Shown here: piece by piece, positions 18,049 through 27,900 of the stretch | Layout: every line of letters begins with the position of its first letter | Numbering within the stretch: position 1 is the first letter of the stretch | NCBI GenBank assembly: GCA_948676835.1 | Contig: CAPOZU010000006.1 | Location: forward strand, 32,689-96,688 | From: an uncultured Clostridia bacterium | GTDB taxonomy: Bacteria > Bacillota > Clostridia > TANB77 > CAG-508 | Direction: 5' to 3' | Length of the DNA stretch: 64,000 nucleotides | Program-made: the position numbers and the translations under genes | Notes under the pieces: generated by a model | What the model saw: only the letters and a program-made list of their open reading frames with translations | Databases searched by the model: none | What the model was told of the DNA's origin: nothing

Positions 18049-18568
18049 ATATACTATCCTCCTTTAATTCTTTTTCAATTTTTCTCTTAGCCCTTGATAT
18101 TATGTTTCTTATAGTACTATCATTAATATTTAAAATTTTTCCAATTACTTTTGTATTATATCCTTCTGAATAATATAAAAGTAATATTGTTCTTTCATCT
18201 TTGTTTAACACTTTCATTAAACTATCAAATTCTATATTTGAATTATTTTGGTATGAATCAGATATATAGTTTTTCTCTTCAATTAAATCAAAGGAAATAG
18301 TGTTATCTTTTTGTTTTTGTTTATAAATATAATTACATTGATTTATTAGTATTGTTATTAGCCAAGATTTTATTTTTGATGCGTTATATAACTTATGTAT
18401 AGATTTATAAGCTGAAATAATAGTTTCTTGTATGGCATCTTCAATATCTTCAATTGAATTTAATCTCGTTCTAGCTACTTTATACAAAGTATTTTGATAA
18501 TAATCTATAATTTGTTCAAAGGCGTGTTTATCACCTTTTTTTGCTTTTTTTATTAGTTCTTTAGTCAA
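18041..18568 (-). CDS. ECF-type RNA polymerase sigma factor, module 3
   Basis: A 175-residue protein starting at the TTG at 18568 after GGAGG. Region 2 carries AIQETIISAYKSIHKLYN and IKSWLITILINQCNYIY; region 4 carries DERTILLLYYSEGYNTKVI and STIRNIISRAKRKIE. It is co-directional and overlapping with the anti-sigma gene at 16669. Close similarity to modules 1 and 2 indicates local duplication of the sigma/anti-sigma pair. Confidence 0.9.
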   Translation of the reverse strand: MTKELIKKAKKGDKHAFEQIIDYYQNTLYKVARTRLNSIEDIEDAIQETIISAYKSIHKLYNASKIKSWLITILINQCNYIYKQKQKDNTISFDLIEEKNYISDSYQNNSNIEFDSLMKVLNKDERTILLLYYSEGYNTKVIGKILNINDSTIRNIISRAKRKIEKELKEDSIYG

Positions 18569-18702
18569 ATTAACCTCCTTTCATATTAAAATAATAAGTA
18601 CTTATATATTATATAGAGTATAAAAATTTCTAATCTGTCCTTGAAAATTAAAAGAATTTTATCAAGTAATTTTGGATTTTACTATACCGAAACCAAAATA
18701 AC

Positions 18703-18731
18703 TTTACATCCTTTAATTTCTAAGTTATAAT
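18703..18731 (+). promoter_or_regulatory. Promoter of tadA
   Basis: TTTACA (18703-18708), 17-base spacer, TATAAT (18726-18731), 28 bases before the TTG start. Confidence 0.65.
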
Positions 18732-18759
18732 TAATGCAAATTGAAATGAGGTAAAAGTT

Positions 18760-19240
18760 TTGGAAGAAAAGTTTATGAAAGAAGCCTTAAAAGAGGCAAG
18801 AAAAGCTCTAGAAATAGAAGAAGTTCCAGTTGGTGCTGTAATAGTAAAGAATCGGAAAAATTATAGCTAGAGCACATAATACTAAAGAAACAAAAAAAGA
18901 TGCTACAGATCATGCAGAAATATTAGCAATAAAAAAAGCTTGCAAAAAGTTAGACTCTTGGAGGCTTTTAGATTGCGAAATGTATGTTACATTAGAGCCC
19001 TGTTCAATGTGTGCAGGAGCATTAATAAATGCTAGAATTAAGAAACTATATATAGGAACTGATGATAATAAAACAGGTGCATGTGGCTCTGTTTTAAATT
19101 TATTAGAAGATTATAAATTTAATCATAAAATTCAGGTAGAGAAATATATATTAAAAGAAGAGTGTGAAGACGAGCTTAAAAAATTTTTTAAATTTTTAAG
19201 AGAACGTAATAAATCAAGAAAAAATAATGATGAAGATTAG
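18760..19240 (+). CDS. tadA: tRNA-specific adenosine deaminase, frame change at 18853
   Basis: TadA converts A34 to inosine in tRNA-Arg(ACG), allowing CGU/CGC/CGA to be read. The gene starts at the TTG at 18760 after GAGGT. The first frame (18760-18867) gives EVPVGAVIVKN, then CGG at 18853-18855 and a stop at 18865. Skipping the C joins it to the second frame: VKNGKIIARAHNTKE, DHAEILA (zinc His and catalytic Glu) and EPCSMCAGA (zinc Cys pair). Total is 159 residues, the normal family length, with the usual Gly at the junction position. Without the frame change the catalytic domain would be lost. Notably the enzyme itself maintains decoding of CGN Arg codons. Confidence 0.85.
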
Positions 19241-19297
19241 TATATGGTAAATAATAGGTAAATGAAACAAAATTATATTATGGAAGGAGAGATATAT

Positions 19298-20020
19298 ATG
19301 AAGCAATTTTTAAAAAAATTTTTATTCTTTTCACTTATAGTAATAGTTTTGTTAATTGTAGCATTTATTATTATTCAATATTATGCAGAAGGTGAGAAAT
19401 CATTACCTTTTTCACTTACCAAAATACTTCTTGTAAGTACTGTTAATGGAGATATTACAGATGATCCAGAACATATATGGAATATAGATATCTCGCAAGT
19501 AAATGATGTTTATATGTACATTGATAAAACTCAGGAGACAGAAGAAACAATTAAAGAAATTAAGTTAGAAAATTTTGTTGTAAACAAAACACCTGAAAAA
19601 GGAAATATTAAATTATTAAGACCTACTGGAGAACTTTCAAATTTATATACTTATAGTGAGCAAGATTATTTAAATTCAGATATAACATACCAAGGTGGAG
19701 TTATAGATGATATGAAATCCTTAGAAATAGCTAATAATGGAGGAATATTAGGATTCAGATTTTTGATTAATGACTTAGGAAAATATATATCAAATGAAAA
19801 TGAAGAAATAATCTATGATGGAAATTTATTAAAAAATTTAGGAATTAATTTAGAACAAATTCAATTTAGTGTAAGTTTTGATATTATTATAACTACAAGT
19901 GATGATATTGGATATAAAGGCACTGTAAATATAGATATGCCAATAGATAGCATTATTGAAGAAGGATCTTCTCATAAAGAAATCACAGATTTTTCAAATG
20001 TAGTGTTTAAAAGAATTTAA
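19298..20020 (+). CDS. Anchored surface protein, paralogue of the protein at 7838
   Basis: About 240 residues from the ATG at 19298 (AAGGAGAG upstream); the ATG at 19262 lacks a ribosome site. One anchor (LFFSLIVIVLLIVAFIII) is followed by an extracytoplasmic beta-rich domain. Segments such as NIDISQVNDVYMYIDKTQ and IIYDGNLLKNLGINLEQI align with the protein at 7838. I know no named family. It lies between tadA and the SRP RNA, with host-like codon use. Confidence 0.65.
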   Translation: MKQFLKKFLFFSLIVIVLLIVAFIIIQYYAEGEKSLPFSLTKILLVSTVNGDITDDPEHIWNIDISQVNDVYMYIDKTQETEETIKEIKLENFVVNKTPEKGNIKLLRPTGELSNLYTYSEQDYLNSDITYQGGVIDDMKSLEIANNGGILGFRFLINDLGKYISNENEEIIYDGNLLKNLGINLEQIQFSVSFDIIITTSDDIGYKGTVNIDMPIDSIIEEGSSHKEITDFSNVVFKRI

Positions 20021-20049
20021 TTTATAAAATAAATATTAACAATTTTATA

Positions 20050-20078
20050 TTGCAAAATAAGAGAATCCATTATATAAT
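20050..20078 (+). promoter_or_regulatory. Promoter of SRP RNA
   Basis: TTGCAA (20050-20055), 17-base spacer, TATAAT (20073-20078), placing the RNA start near 20085. Confidence 0.75.
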
Positions 20079-20092
20079 CTAATCGGAAATTT

Positions 20093-20216
20093 GAGTGGCT
20101 TTTCTTAAGGAAGGTATGCTTCAATAAAAAGCTATGAATCTCGTCAGGTTCGGAAGAAAGCAGCGATAAGTAGTGTATTTATGTGATTCGCATGCCTTCC
20201 TTAAGGAAAGTCATTT
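20093..20216 (+). ncRNA. ffs: Signal recognition particle RNA (small bacterial type)
   Basis: Contains the conserved helix-8 core GTCAGGTTCGGAAGAAAGCA with the GGAA tetraloop region and the symmetric and asymmetric loops that bind Ffh. Ends are paired by a long helix, TGGCTTTTCTTAAGGAAGG near 20096 with its complement ending at about 20213, followed by TTTT. It directly precedes dnaX, the classic position in Firmicutes. Confidence 0.92.
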
Positions 20217-20231
20217 TGTTTGGGAGGTAAT

Positions 20232-21830
20232 ATGTCATATACAGCGCTTTATAGAAATTTTAGACCATTAAAATTTTCAGATATGGTAGGACAAGAACAT
20301 ATAACTAAAACATTAAAAAATCAAGTAATGTCTGGAAGAGTTGGTCATGCATATTTATTTACAGGTGGAAGAGGAACAGGAAAAACAACTTCTGCTAAAA
20401 TAATGTCTAGAGTTGTAAATTGCCTAAATCCTCAGAATGGTGAACCATGTAACGAATGTGAAATTTGCAAAGAAATCTTAGATGGTTCTTTAACAGATGT
20501 TGTTGAAATGGATGCTGCATCAAATAATAGTGTAGAAGATATTAGATCTATTAGAGATGAAGTTAATTTTCTTCCAACAAAAGCAAAATACAGAGTATAT
20601 ATAATAGATGAGGTTCATATGCTTTCAACAGGGGCATTTAATGCACTATTGAAAACATTAGAAGAGCCACCAGAACATGTAAAATTTATTTTGGCTACAA
20701 CAGAGCCACAAAAGCTTCCAATGACAATACTTTCAAGATGCCAAAGATTTGATTTTAAGAAAATTCCAGAAGCAGATATAATCAAAAGATTAAAAATTAT
20801 TTGCAGTGAGGCAAGTATTAAAATTGATGAAGAAGCTTTAAAAATAATTGCAGTTCTTTCAGAAGGACATATGAGAGATGCTATAAGTATTTTGGAAAGA
20901 TGTAGTCAAGAGTCAGTAGAAAACATAACAATAGAGGAAGTTAAAGAATTAGTTGGGCTTCCAAGCTTAGAATACATAAATAAATTAGCTCGTGGAATAT
21001 TAGAACATAATACAATAGCTTCATTAGAAGCGGTTGATAATGTTATAGATGATGGAAAAGATTTATATAATTTCTTATGGGAAGTAATAAAATATTTTAA
21101 AGATATTTTAGTTTATAAATCTACAAATAATTTAAATTTATATTCACAGCAAGAAATTGCAGAAATAAAAAATTTAGCAGATATAACAGATGAAGAAAGA
21201 TTATTAAATATTATTTATCAATTATCAGATTTAGAAAATGATTTAAAATGGTCTTCTCAAAAAACAATTATGTTCCAAACTGGAGTTATTAAAGCTTGTA
21301 TGGAAGAAACATATTCTAATACTGGTGGATCAGCTATAGAAAAAAGATTAACAGAACTTGAAAACAAGCTTGCAAATCTTAAATTTGGTCAAGATACAAC
21401 AATTGGAATGAAGCAATTAGCAAAAGGAGAAGTTCCAGAAGTAGAAGTATATAAATTAGAAGATACTAAAGAAAAGAAAAATCCTACAAATATTAATAAG
21501 ATGTCAGAGGCATGGAAAAGAGTAATAGATGGATTAAAACGAAATGGAAAAATAAGATTATATACAGCTCTAATTAATACTAGAATAAATGAATTAAATG
21601 ATTTGATTTGGGAAATTGAATTTCCAAATGGATTAACAGATTTTAATAGAAATATTTTAGAAAATGTTGAAAATAATAATGAACTAAGAAAAGAAATATA
21701 CAAAATAACAGGAAAAGAAATCCATGTAAAATTTAAGGATGGAAAGAACATACAAAAATCTACTAGCGGTGGTGGAACACCTAAATCTCCAATAAGAGAT
21801 TTAGGGATAGATATAAATATTATAGAATAA
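20232..21830 (+). CDS. dnaX: DNA polymerase III subunit gamma/tau
   Basis: A 532-residue clamp-loader ATPase. Walker A is GGRGTGKTT near residue 45; a Cys4 zinc module follows (CLNPQNGEPCNECEIC); Walker B is IIDEVHML; sensor 1 is LATTEP; and the arginine finger region is SRCQRFDF. Domain III and a tau-like tail (~370-530) follow. GGGAGG at 20221 supports the ATG at 20232 rather than 20220. It leads an operon with ybaB and recR. Confidence 0.96.
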   Translation: MSYTALYRNFRPLKFSDMVGQEHITKTLKNQVMSGRVGHAYLFTGGRGTGKTTSAKIMSRVVNCLNPQNGEPCNECEICKEILDGSLTDVVEMDAASNNSVEDIRSIRDEVNFLPTKAKYRVYIIDEVHMLSTGAFNALLKTLEEPPEHVKFILATTEPQKLPMTILSRCQRFDFKKIPEADIIKRLKIICSEASIKIDEEALKIIAVLSEGHMRDAISILERCSQESVENITIEEVKELVGLPSLEYINKLARGILEHNTIASLEAVDNVIDDGKDLYNFLWEVIKYFKDILVYKSTNNLNLYSQQEIAEIKNLADITDEERLLNIIYQLSDLENDLKWSSQKTIMFQTGVIKACMEETYSNTGGSAIEKRLTELENKLANLKFGQDTTIGMKQLAKGEVPEVEVYKLEDTKEKKNPTNINKMSEAWKRVIDGLKRNGKIRLYTALINTRINELNDLIWEIEFPNGLTDFNRNILENVENNNELRKEIYKITGKEIHVKFKDGKNIQKSTSGGGTPKSPIRDLGIDINIIE

Positions 21831-21849
21831 AATATAGGAGGAATTTAAA

Positions 21850-22194
21850 ATGGGAAAAAGAGGAGGATTTCCAGGAGGAATGGGAGGTTTTGGTGGTATG
21901 AACCTTAACCAACTAATGAAAGAAGCTAAGAAAATGCAATCAGATATGGAAAAATCACAAGAAGAGTTAGGAAATATGGAATTTGATACAACAGCAGGTG
22001 GAGGAGCAGTTTATGTAAAAGTAACTGGAAATAAAGTTGTTAAAGAAATTAAAATTCAAAAAGATGTTGTAGATCCAGATGATGTTGAAATGCTTCAAGA
22101 TTTAATCTTAACGTCAGTAAATGAAGCTTTAAGAAAAGTAGATGATGCACAAGCAGCAGCTCTTGGAAAATATAATATACCAGGATTAATGTAA
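21850..22194 (+). CDS. YbaB/EbfC family nucleoid-associated protein
   Basis: A 114-residue protein with a Gly/Met-rich N-terminus (GGFPGGMGGFGG), then the YbaB core: NQLMKEAKKMQSDMEK, a central GGGAVYVKVTGN strand region, and DVEMLQDLILTSVNEALRK. A dimeric DNA-binding protein normally found between dnaX and recR, as here. AGGAGG precedes the ATG by 9 bases. Confidence 0.95.
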   Translation: MGKRGGFPGGMGGFGGMNLNQLMKEAKKMQSDMEKSQEELGNMEFDTTAGGGAVYVKVTGNKVVKEIKIQKDVVDPDDVEMLQDLILTSVNEALRKVDDAQAAALGKYNIPGLM

Positions 22195-22209
22195 GGAGAA
22201 AAATAGATT

Positions 22210-22809
22210 ATGTCTTATTATTCACCTTCAATTGAAAAATTAATTGAGAGCTTTGAGAAATTACCTAGTATAGGTCATAAAACAGCTCAGAGATTAGCTT
22301 TTTATATGTTAGATATAACCAATGAAGAGGCAGAAGAATTTACAAATTCTATATTAAATGCTAAGAAGAATTTGCATTTTTGTTCAAAATGTTTTAATAT
22401 ATCAGATACAGATCCATGTAACATTTGTTCAAACCCCAAAAGGGATGAAACAACAATATGTGTTGTAGAAGATGTTAGAGATGTTATAGCAATGGAGAGG
22501 ACTCATGAATATAATGGAGTATATCATGTTTTACATGGCTCTATTTCTCCAATGAATGGAGTAGGACCTGATGATATTAAAATAAAGGAATTACTTACAA
22601 GAGTAATGAATGGAAATGTAAAAGAAATTATATTAGCTACAAACCCTAGAGTTGAGGGGGAAGCAACTTCAATGTATATTTCAAAACTTTTAAGACCAAT
22701 GGGAATAAAAACAACTAGAATTGCTAGAGGAATACCTGTTGGTGGAGATTTAGAGTATACAGATGAAATTACTCTTACAAAGGCTTTAGAAGGTAGAAGC
22801 GAAATATAA
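22210..22809 (+). CDS. recR: Recombination mediator protein RecR
   Basis: A 199-residue protein. N-terminal helix-hairpin-helix (KLPSIGHKTAQRLAFYML), a Cys4 zinc finger (CSKCFNISDTDPCNIC), a Toprim domain (CVVEDVRDVIAMERT, then the NPRVEGEATSMYIS motif), and the C-terminal Walker-like RGIPVGGDLEYTDEITL. All are diagnostic. Works with RecF/RecO in loading RecA. Last gene of the dnaX group before yvcK. Confidence 0.97.
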   Translation: MSYYSPSIEKLIESFEKLPSIGHKTAQRLAFYMLDITNEEAEEFTNSILNAKKNLHFCSKCFNISDTDPCNICSNPKRDETTICVVEDVRDVIAMERTHEYNGVYHVLHGSISPMNGVGPDDIKIKELLTRVMNGNVKEIILATNPRVEGEATSMYISKLLRPMGIKTTRIARGIPVGGDLEYTDEITLTKALEGRSEI

Positions 22810-22831
22810 AATTTATCTTGAGGAGCGTATT

Positions 22832-23785
22832 ATGCAGAAAAAAAAGAAAGTCGTTATACTAGGTGGAGGTACAGGAACATCATTTGTTTTAAAAGGACTT
22901 AAATATTTCCCTGTTGATATAACAGCAGTTATCACAGTTTCAGATGATGGAAGTAGTACTGGAAGACTTAGAAAAGAATTTTCAACACCAGCTGTTGGAG
23001 ATATTAGAAAGGTTTTAAGTAGTTTATCTACTTTACCAGATGAAGTTAGAGATGTAATGGAATACAGATTATCTACATATAGTGAATTAAATGGTCATGC
23101 ACTTGGAAATCTTATTTTAACATCTTTAATAAATGAAACAGGAACTTTAAAAACAAGTATTCAATATTTAAGCAAAATATTAGATGTTAAACAAACTGTA
23201 TTACCACTTTCAGAGGATTGCTTAACATTAATGGGAGAAACAACTACAGGTGAAGTTATAGAAGGAGAAGAAGAAATAACTAAAGCAAACAAAAAATATA
23301 AAAGATTCTTCTATAAAGAACAACCACATGTTTTACCAGAAGTTTTTGAAGCAATTGCTGATGCAGATTTAATTATTTTAAGTATAGGAAGCTTATATAC
23401 TAGTGTTATGCCACATGTTATATGTGAAGATGTAGTAGAAGCTATTAGAAAAGCAAAAGCAAAAGTTATGTATATATGTAATGCAATGACACAACCAGGC
23501 GAAACAGATGGATTTGGAGTAAGTGACCATATAAATGTTTTAGAACAATATTTAGGAAAAGATGCTATAGATGTTGTTGTTGCAAGTAATACAGAAATAT
23601 CAAAAGAAATGCTTGAAAAATATGAAACTGAAGAACAAAAAGGTCAAGTATTAATTGATTATGAAAATATTGCAAAAGCAAAATATGAACTAATAGAAGA
23701 AGATTTACTTACAACTGTAGATGGTACATTAAAACATAATAGCTTAAAATTAAGTTCAGTAATTTTTTCTTATTTGATGAGATAA
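22832..23785 (+). CDS. YvcK/CofD-like gluconeogenesis factor
   Basis: A 317-residue protein with the family N-terminus VVILGGGTGTSFVLKGLK, the TVSDDGSSTGRLRKEF motif and GHALGNLILTSL. In Bacillus, YvcK binds UDP-GlcNAc and coordinates cell-wall precursor metabolism on gluconeogenic growth. The usual neighbours rapZ and whiA are absent; here it follows recR. A ribosome site GAGGAG lies upstream and a strong terminator follows. Confidence 0.92.
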   Translation: MQKKKKVVILGGGTGTSFVLKGLKYFPVDITAVITVSDDGSSTGRLRKEFSTPAVGDIRKVLSSLSTLPDEVRDVMEYRLSTYSELNGHALGNLILTSLINETGTLKTSIQYLSKILDVKQTVLPLSEDCLTLMGETTTGEVIEGEEEITKANKKYKRFFYKEQPHVLPEVFEAIADADLIILSIGSLYTSVMPHVICEDVVEAIRKAKAKVMYICNAMTQPGETDGFGVSDHINVLEQYLGKDAIDVVVASNTEISKEMLEKYETEEQKGQVLIDYENIAKAKYELIEEDLLTTVDGTLKHNSLKLSSVIFSYLMR

Positions 23786-23791
23786 ATAAAA

Positions 23792-23829
23792 AGGTGAAAT
23801 TTAAGGAAAAACCTTAAATTTCACTTTTT
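23792..23829 (+). terminator. Terminator after yvcK
   Basis: GTGAAATTTAAGG / CCTTAAATTTCAC stem with AAAAA loop and a T run; the opposing small gene ends right beside it, so it may serve both strands. Confidence 0.88.
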
Positions 23830-24039
23830 TTATTTTGTAATTTTTTCAATTTTTTTATTTATATAATTTAATTTTATATTAGCCCAAAATCCATTTTGAG
23901 CCATAATTTTTTCTTTTTTTTGCAATAATTCTAAAACTTTTTTTTGCCTTTCAGGAGAAAGGTTATATAAAAGTCTTGCTTTTATCATGTTTTCTTTAAC
24001 CATTTCTTCATAATCTTTTTTATCACCATATAATCCCAT
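23830..24039 (-). CDS. Small hydrophilic protein, unknown
   Basis: About 69 residues starting at MGLYGDKKDYEEM, chosen for the ribosome-site-like GAGAGGGTG upstream; a longer frame to 24129 would run into the amidase gene. The C-terminal half is Lys/Glu-rich and helical (LQKKEKIMAQNGFWANIK). It lies directly downstream of the amidase, co-directional, so possibly cotranscribed. No recognised domain. Confidence 0.5.
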   Translation of the reverse strand: MGLYGDKKDYEEMVKENMIKARLLYNLSPERQKKVLELLQKKEKIMAQNGFWANIKLNYINKKIEKITK

Positions 24040-24086
24040 TAGAAACACCCTCTCAAAACTATTAAAGAAAGTATAATATAATAAAA

Positions 24087-24797
24087 TTACATTGTCAAAT
24101 AATCCATTATTCCAATATAAATACTCCAAGCAAGTTCATTTTGGTATGAGTCTGTTTGAAGTAATTTGTTCTCCTCAGTATTAGATAAAAAACCACATTC
24201 AACTAATACTAAAGGAATTTGAACGTTTTTTGTAAGATAAATTCCTGAAATTGATTTTATAGTTCTAGTATTTTCCTTTTTTAAAAAACTATTTAAGCTA
24301 AGTTGTATTCTTTCAGCAATTTTTTTACTATCTTCATCTTGATTTTTATAAAAAGTTTGCCAACCACTATATTGTGTTTGTTCTAATTTATTCATATGTA
24401 CAGATACAAACATTTCTGCATTTGAATTGTTTGCAATGTTTACTCTATTTTTCATATCAGATATTTTTTTTTCTCTTATTGTGTTACTATCAACTTCATA
24501 GATTCCATTTTCATCAGAACGAGTTAAAACTACTGTACAATTTGAACTCTCTAATAAATTTTGAAGTTTGAGTACAATATCTAAATTTAAATTTGATTCT
24601 ATAGAACCATCTGCACCAGTGGCTCCTCCATCGGGACTTCCATGGCCAGCATCTAGTATTATTGTATGATTAGATACAGGTGTTGAAGAAGCAAGTTGAG
24701 TACGAGAAAAAGAGCTAGAACTTAAGCTGTAGATTAAAATTGATACAACAATACTTAAATTTATAAAAATAATTCTTTTTTTACTAAAAACAAACAT
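24087..24797 (-). CDS. N-acetylmuramoyl-L-alanine amidase (CwlD-like)
   Basis: A 236-residue Amidase_3 protein. Signal/anchor at residues ~8-28, then TIILDAGHGSPDGGATGADG with the zinc His, Glu in the SIESNLNLDIVLKL region, SVHMNK with the second zinc His, and VLVECGFLSNTEE with the catalytic Glu. CwlD-type amidases make muramic delta-lactam in spore cortex; size and architecture fit. GGAG precedes the ATG. It is divergently transcribed from the glucan synthase gene. Confidence 0.9.
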   Translation of the reverse strand: MFVFSKKRIIFINLSIVVSILIYSLSSSSFSRTQLASSTPVSNHTIILDAGHGSPDGGATGADGSIESNLNLDIVLKLQNLLESSNCTVVLTRSDENGIYEVDSNTIREKKISDMKNRVNIANNSNAEMFVSVHMNKLEQTQYSGWQTFYKNQDEDSKKIAERIQLSLNSFLKKENTRTIKSISGIYLTKNVQIPLVLVECGFLSNTEENKLLQTDSYQNELAWSIYIGIMDYLTM

Positions 24798-24944
24798 AAA
24801 AAACTCCTAAATAAACTTAATTAATTTCTTAATTTATATTATTTAAGAAACAATATTTTATTACAAAAATTATGATAAATATATTTTTGCATATTTAATA
24901 AAATTATGGAAAAAATAGAAAAAAAGAATTTTAAGGGGAAATTT

Positions 24945-27900
24945 ATGAAAAATTACAAAAAGTTAAATATGAATGGAACACTTCTAGATAAGAATCAATT
25001 TGCAAAACATATTGAAAAAACTGCTTCAGAACATAGTATTAAAAGTTCTTCTAATAAAAACACATATCCGATTTATAGATTAATAGATGATTACAAATTT
25101 ATTTTAGAAACTTATAATTTACTTACTAAGCATTTAAAATTAGGAATAAAAATACATGCAGCAGGAGAATGGATTTTAGACAACTTTTATGTAATTGAAG
25201 AAACAGTAAAAATTATTCAAAAAGAGTTACCTTTAAAAAAATATAAAAATTTAGTTGGTCTTTCTAATGATAAGTATTTTGGTTTTGCAAGGATTTATGT
25301 TTTAGCAGAAGAAATTGTAGCCTTTTCGGATTGTAAAATCGATAGAGAAACAATAGATATTGCACTTAAAAGCTATCAAAGAAAAAAACTTCTTAGTATG
25401 GAAGAATTGTCTAGTGTCGGAATTTTTATTAAAATTTCGATTATTTCACATATTAGAGAACTTTGCGAGAAAATTTATTCATCACAACTTCAAAAATATA
25501 AAGCAGAAAGTATTATTGAGAGATTAGTTGAAAATAAGAGTAATAGTAACTTAAAATTTATAAGTTCTGCAAACCAATTAAAATTTAATGAAGAAAAATT
25601 AAAATATTCATTTGTTGAGTATTTATCTTATAAATTAAAGAAATATGGAAAAAAAGCGGTTAATTATCAGAATATATTAGAAAAAGAAATACAAAAGGTA
25701 GGTCTTACAATTTCTGAGGTTATACAAAAAGAACACTTTAATATAGCAAATATAAAGATATCTATGGGAAATTGTATAACAAGTATTAAAGAAATAAATA
25801 GAATTGATTTTGCAGAATTATTTAGTTATATGAATGCTTCTGAAGAACTTTTAAAACTTGATCCTTCTGGCGTTTATAATAAAATGGATGAGGAAAGTAA
25901 GAGCTACTACAGAAATATTATAGAGAAAAAGTCGAAAAAAACAAAAATTTCCGAAATTTATATTGCAGAAAAAATTATTGAGTTATGTAAAAGATATGAA
26001 AATTCAGAAGATATAGAAAATGTTAAAAAATCACATGTTGGCTATTATTTAATAAAAGAAGGTATTTCAGAACTAGATGATGCTTTAGAAATAAATAAAC
26101 ATAAAAAATTATCAATAAATCAAAGAGCTAGAATGTATGTTTCTATGAATATTTTAATTCCACTATATTTTTGCATAGTTCTTTATTTCTATATTTATAA
26201 TAGTACTGAAAATATGATATTTTCAATAATTTCTTGCATTATAGCATATATACCAATTACAGAAATTTATCTAAGAATTCAAAATTACCTTATGGGAAAA
26301 TTTAAAAATCCTATATTAATACCAAAGATGAACTTTGAAAATGGAATACCAGAAGAAAGTGCAACATTTGTTGTTATACCAACAATACTAAAATCAAAAG
26401 AAAAAGTTAAAGAAATGTTTGAAAAGTTAGAAGTATATTATTTAGCAAACAAATCTGAAAATTTATATTTTGCGCTTTTAGGAGATTGTTCAGAGGAAAA
26501 AAATAAAACTAAAGATTTTGATGAAGAAGTAATGGCAAGTGGAATAGAATTCTGTAATAAATTAAATGAAAAATATAAAACAGAAAAATTTAGTAAATTT
26601 CATTTTCTATATAGAGAAAGAATATGGAACTCCAGTGAAGAATCATATATAGGTTGGGAAAGAAAAAGAGGACTACTTACCACATTTAATAAGTATATAA
26701 AAAAACAAAGAGAAAATAATTTTTTGGAAAATACAATTGAAAAGGAAAGAGAAAAGCTTCCAAATATTAAATATATTATAACTCTGGATAGTGATACTAA
26801 TTTAAATCTAAATACTGCATCAAAACTTATAGGTGCTATGAATCATATTTTAAATATTCCTGTGGTTAAAAATGATAAAGTAATTGATGGATATGGAATA
26901 ATGCAACCTAGAATAGGAATGGATTTATCACTTTCTCAAAAAAGCTTGTTTATAGAGCTTTTTAGCATGAAGGGTGGAGTGGATTTTTATACAAATGCTA
27001 TTTCAGATATTTATCAAGATTATTTTGAAGAAGGAATTTTTACTGGAAAAGGAATATATGATGTTGAATTATATAATACAATTTTAAAAGGTGAATTCCC
27101 AGAAAATACAATTTTAAGCCATGATTTATTAGAAGGCAATTTTTTAAGATGTGGACTTCTTACAGATGTAATGTTACTTGATGGATATCCTAGTAGATAT
27201 ATACCATATATTATGCGAAATCATAGATGGACTAGAGGAGATTGGCAAATAATAAAATGGCTTAAAAGTGATAGATTGAATGAAATATCAAAATTTAAAA
27301 TATATGATAATTTAAGAAGAAGTTTATTGCCTATAATGGCATCTATTTTAATTTGTATATCAATAACTAATTATAAATTATTGTATTTATTAGTTATTGG
27401 ACTTATAAGTATTACAGTTCCATATTTAATTGATATTATAAATTATATAATTTTTAAAGAAAGTAATATTACAGGAGCCGTATATGCATATAAGAAATTC
27501 TCTAAGGAGATAAACAGTATAAAGTGTAGTATTATTAGAATAATTTTGCAAATATTGTTCTTACCATATGAGACATTCAAAAATATAGATAGTATTATAA
27601 GAAGTTTATATAGAATGAAAGTGCGAAGAAAATTATTAGAATGGGTGACAGCAGAAGATGGAGAGAAAAATTCTAAAAGTGATTTAAATACACACTTATT
27701 AGAAATGAAAATTAATATACTATTTGGGATTATATTTTTAGCTCTACCAATATTTATTTTTAAAATTTTAGGAGTTGCTTGGATTATAGCGCCAATTATA
27801 GCATGGTATATTAGTTTAGAGAGAAAACAAGAGCAAATTATTACAGAGAAAAATAGAAAATATATATCAGATGCTGCAAGAGATACATGGCAATTTTTTG

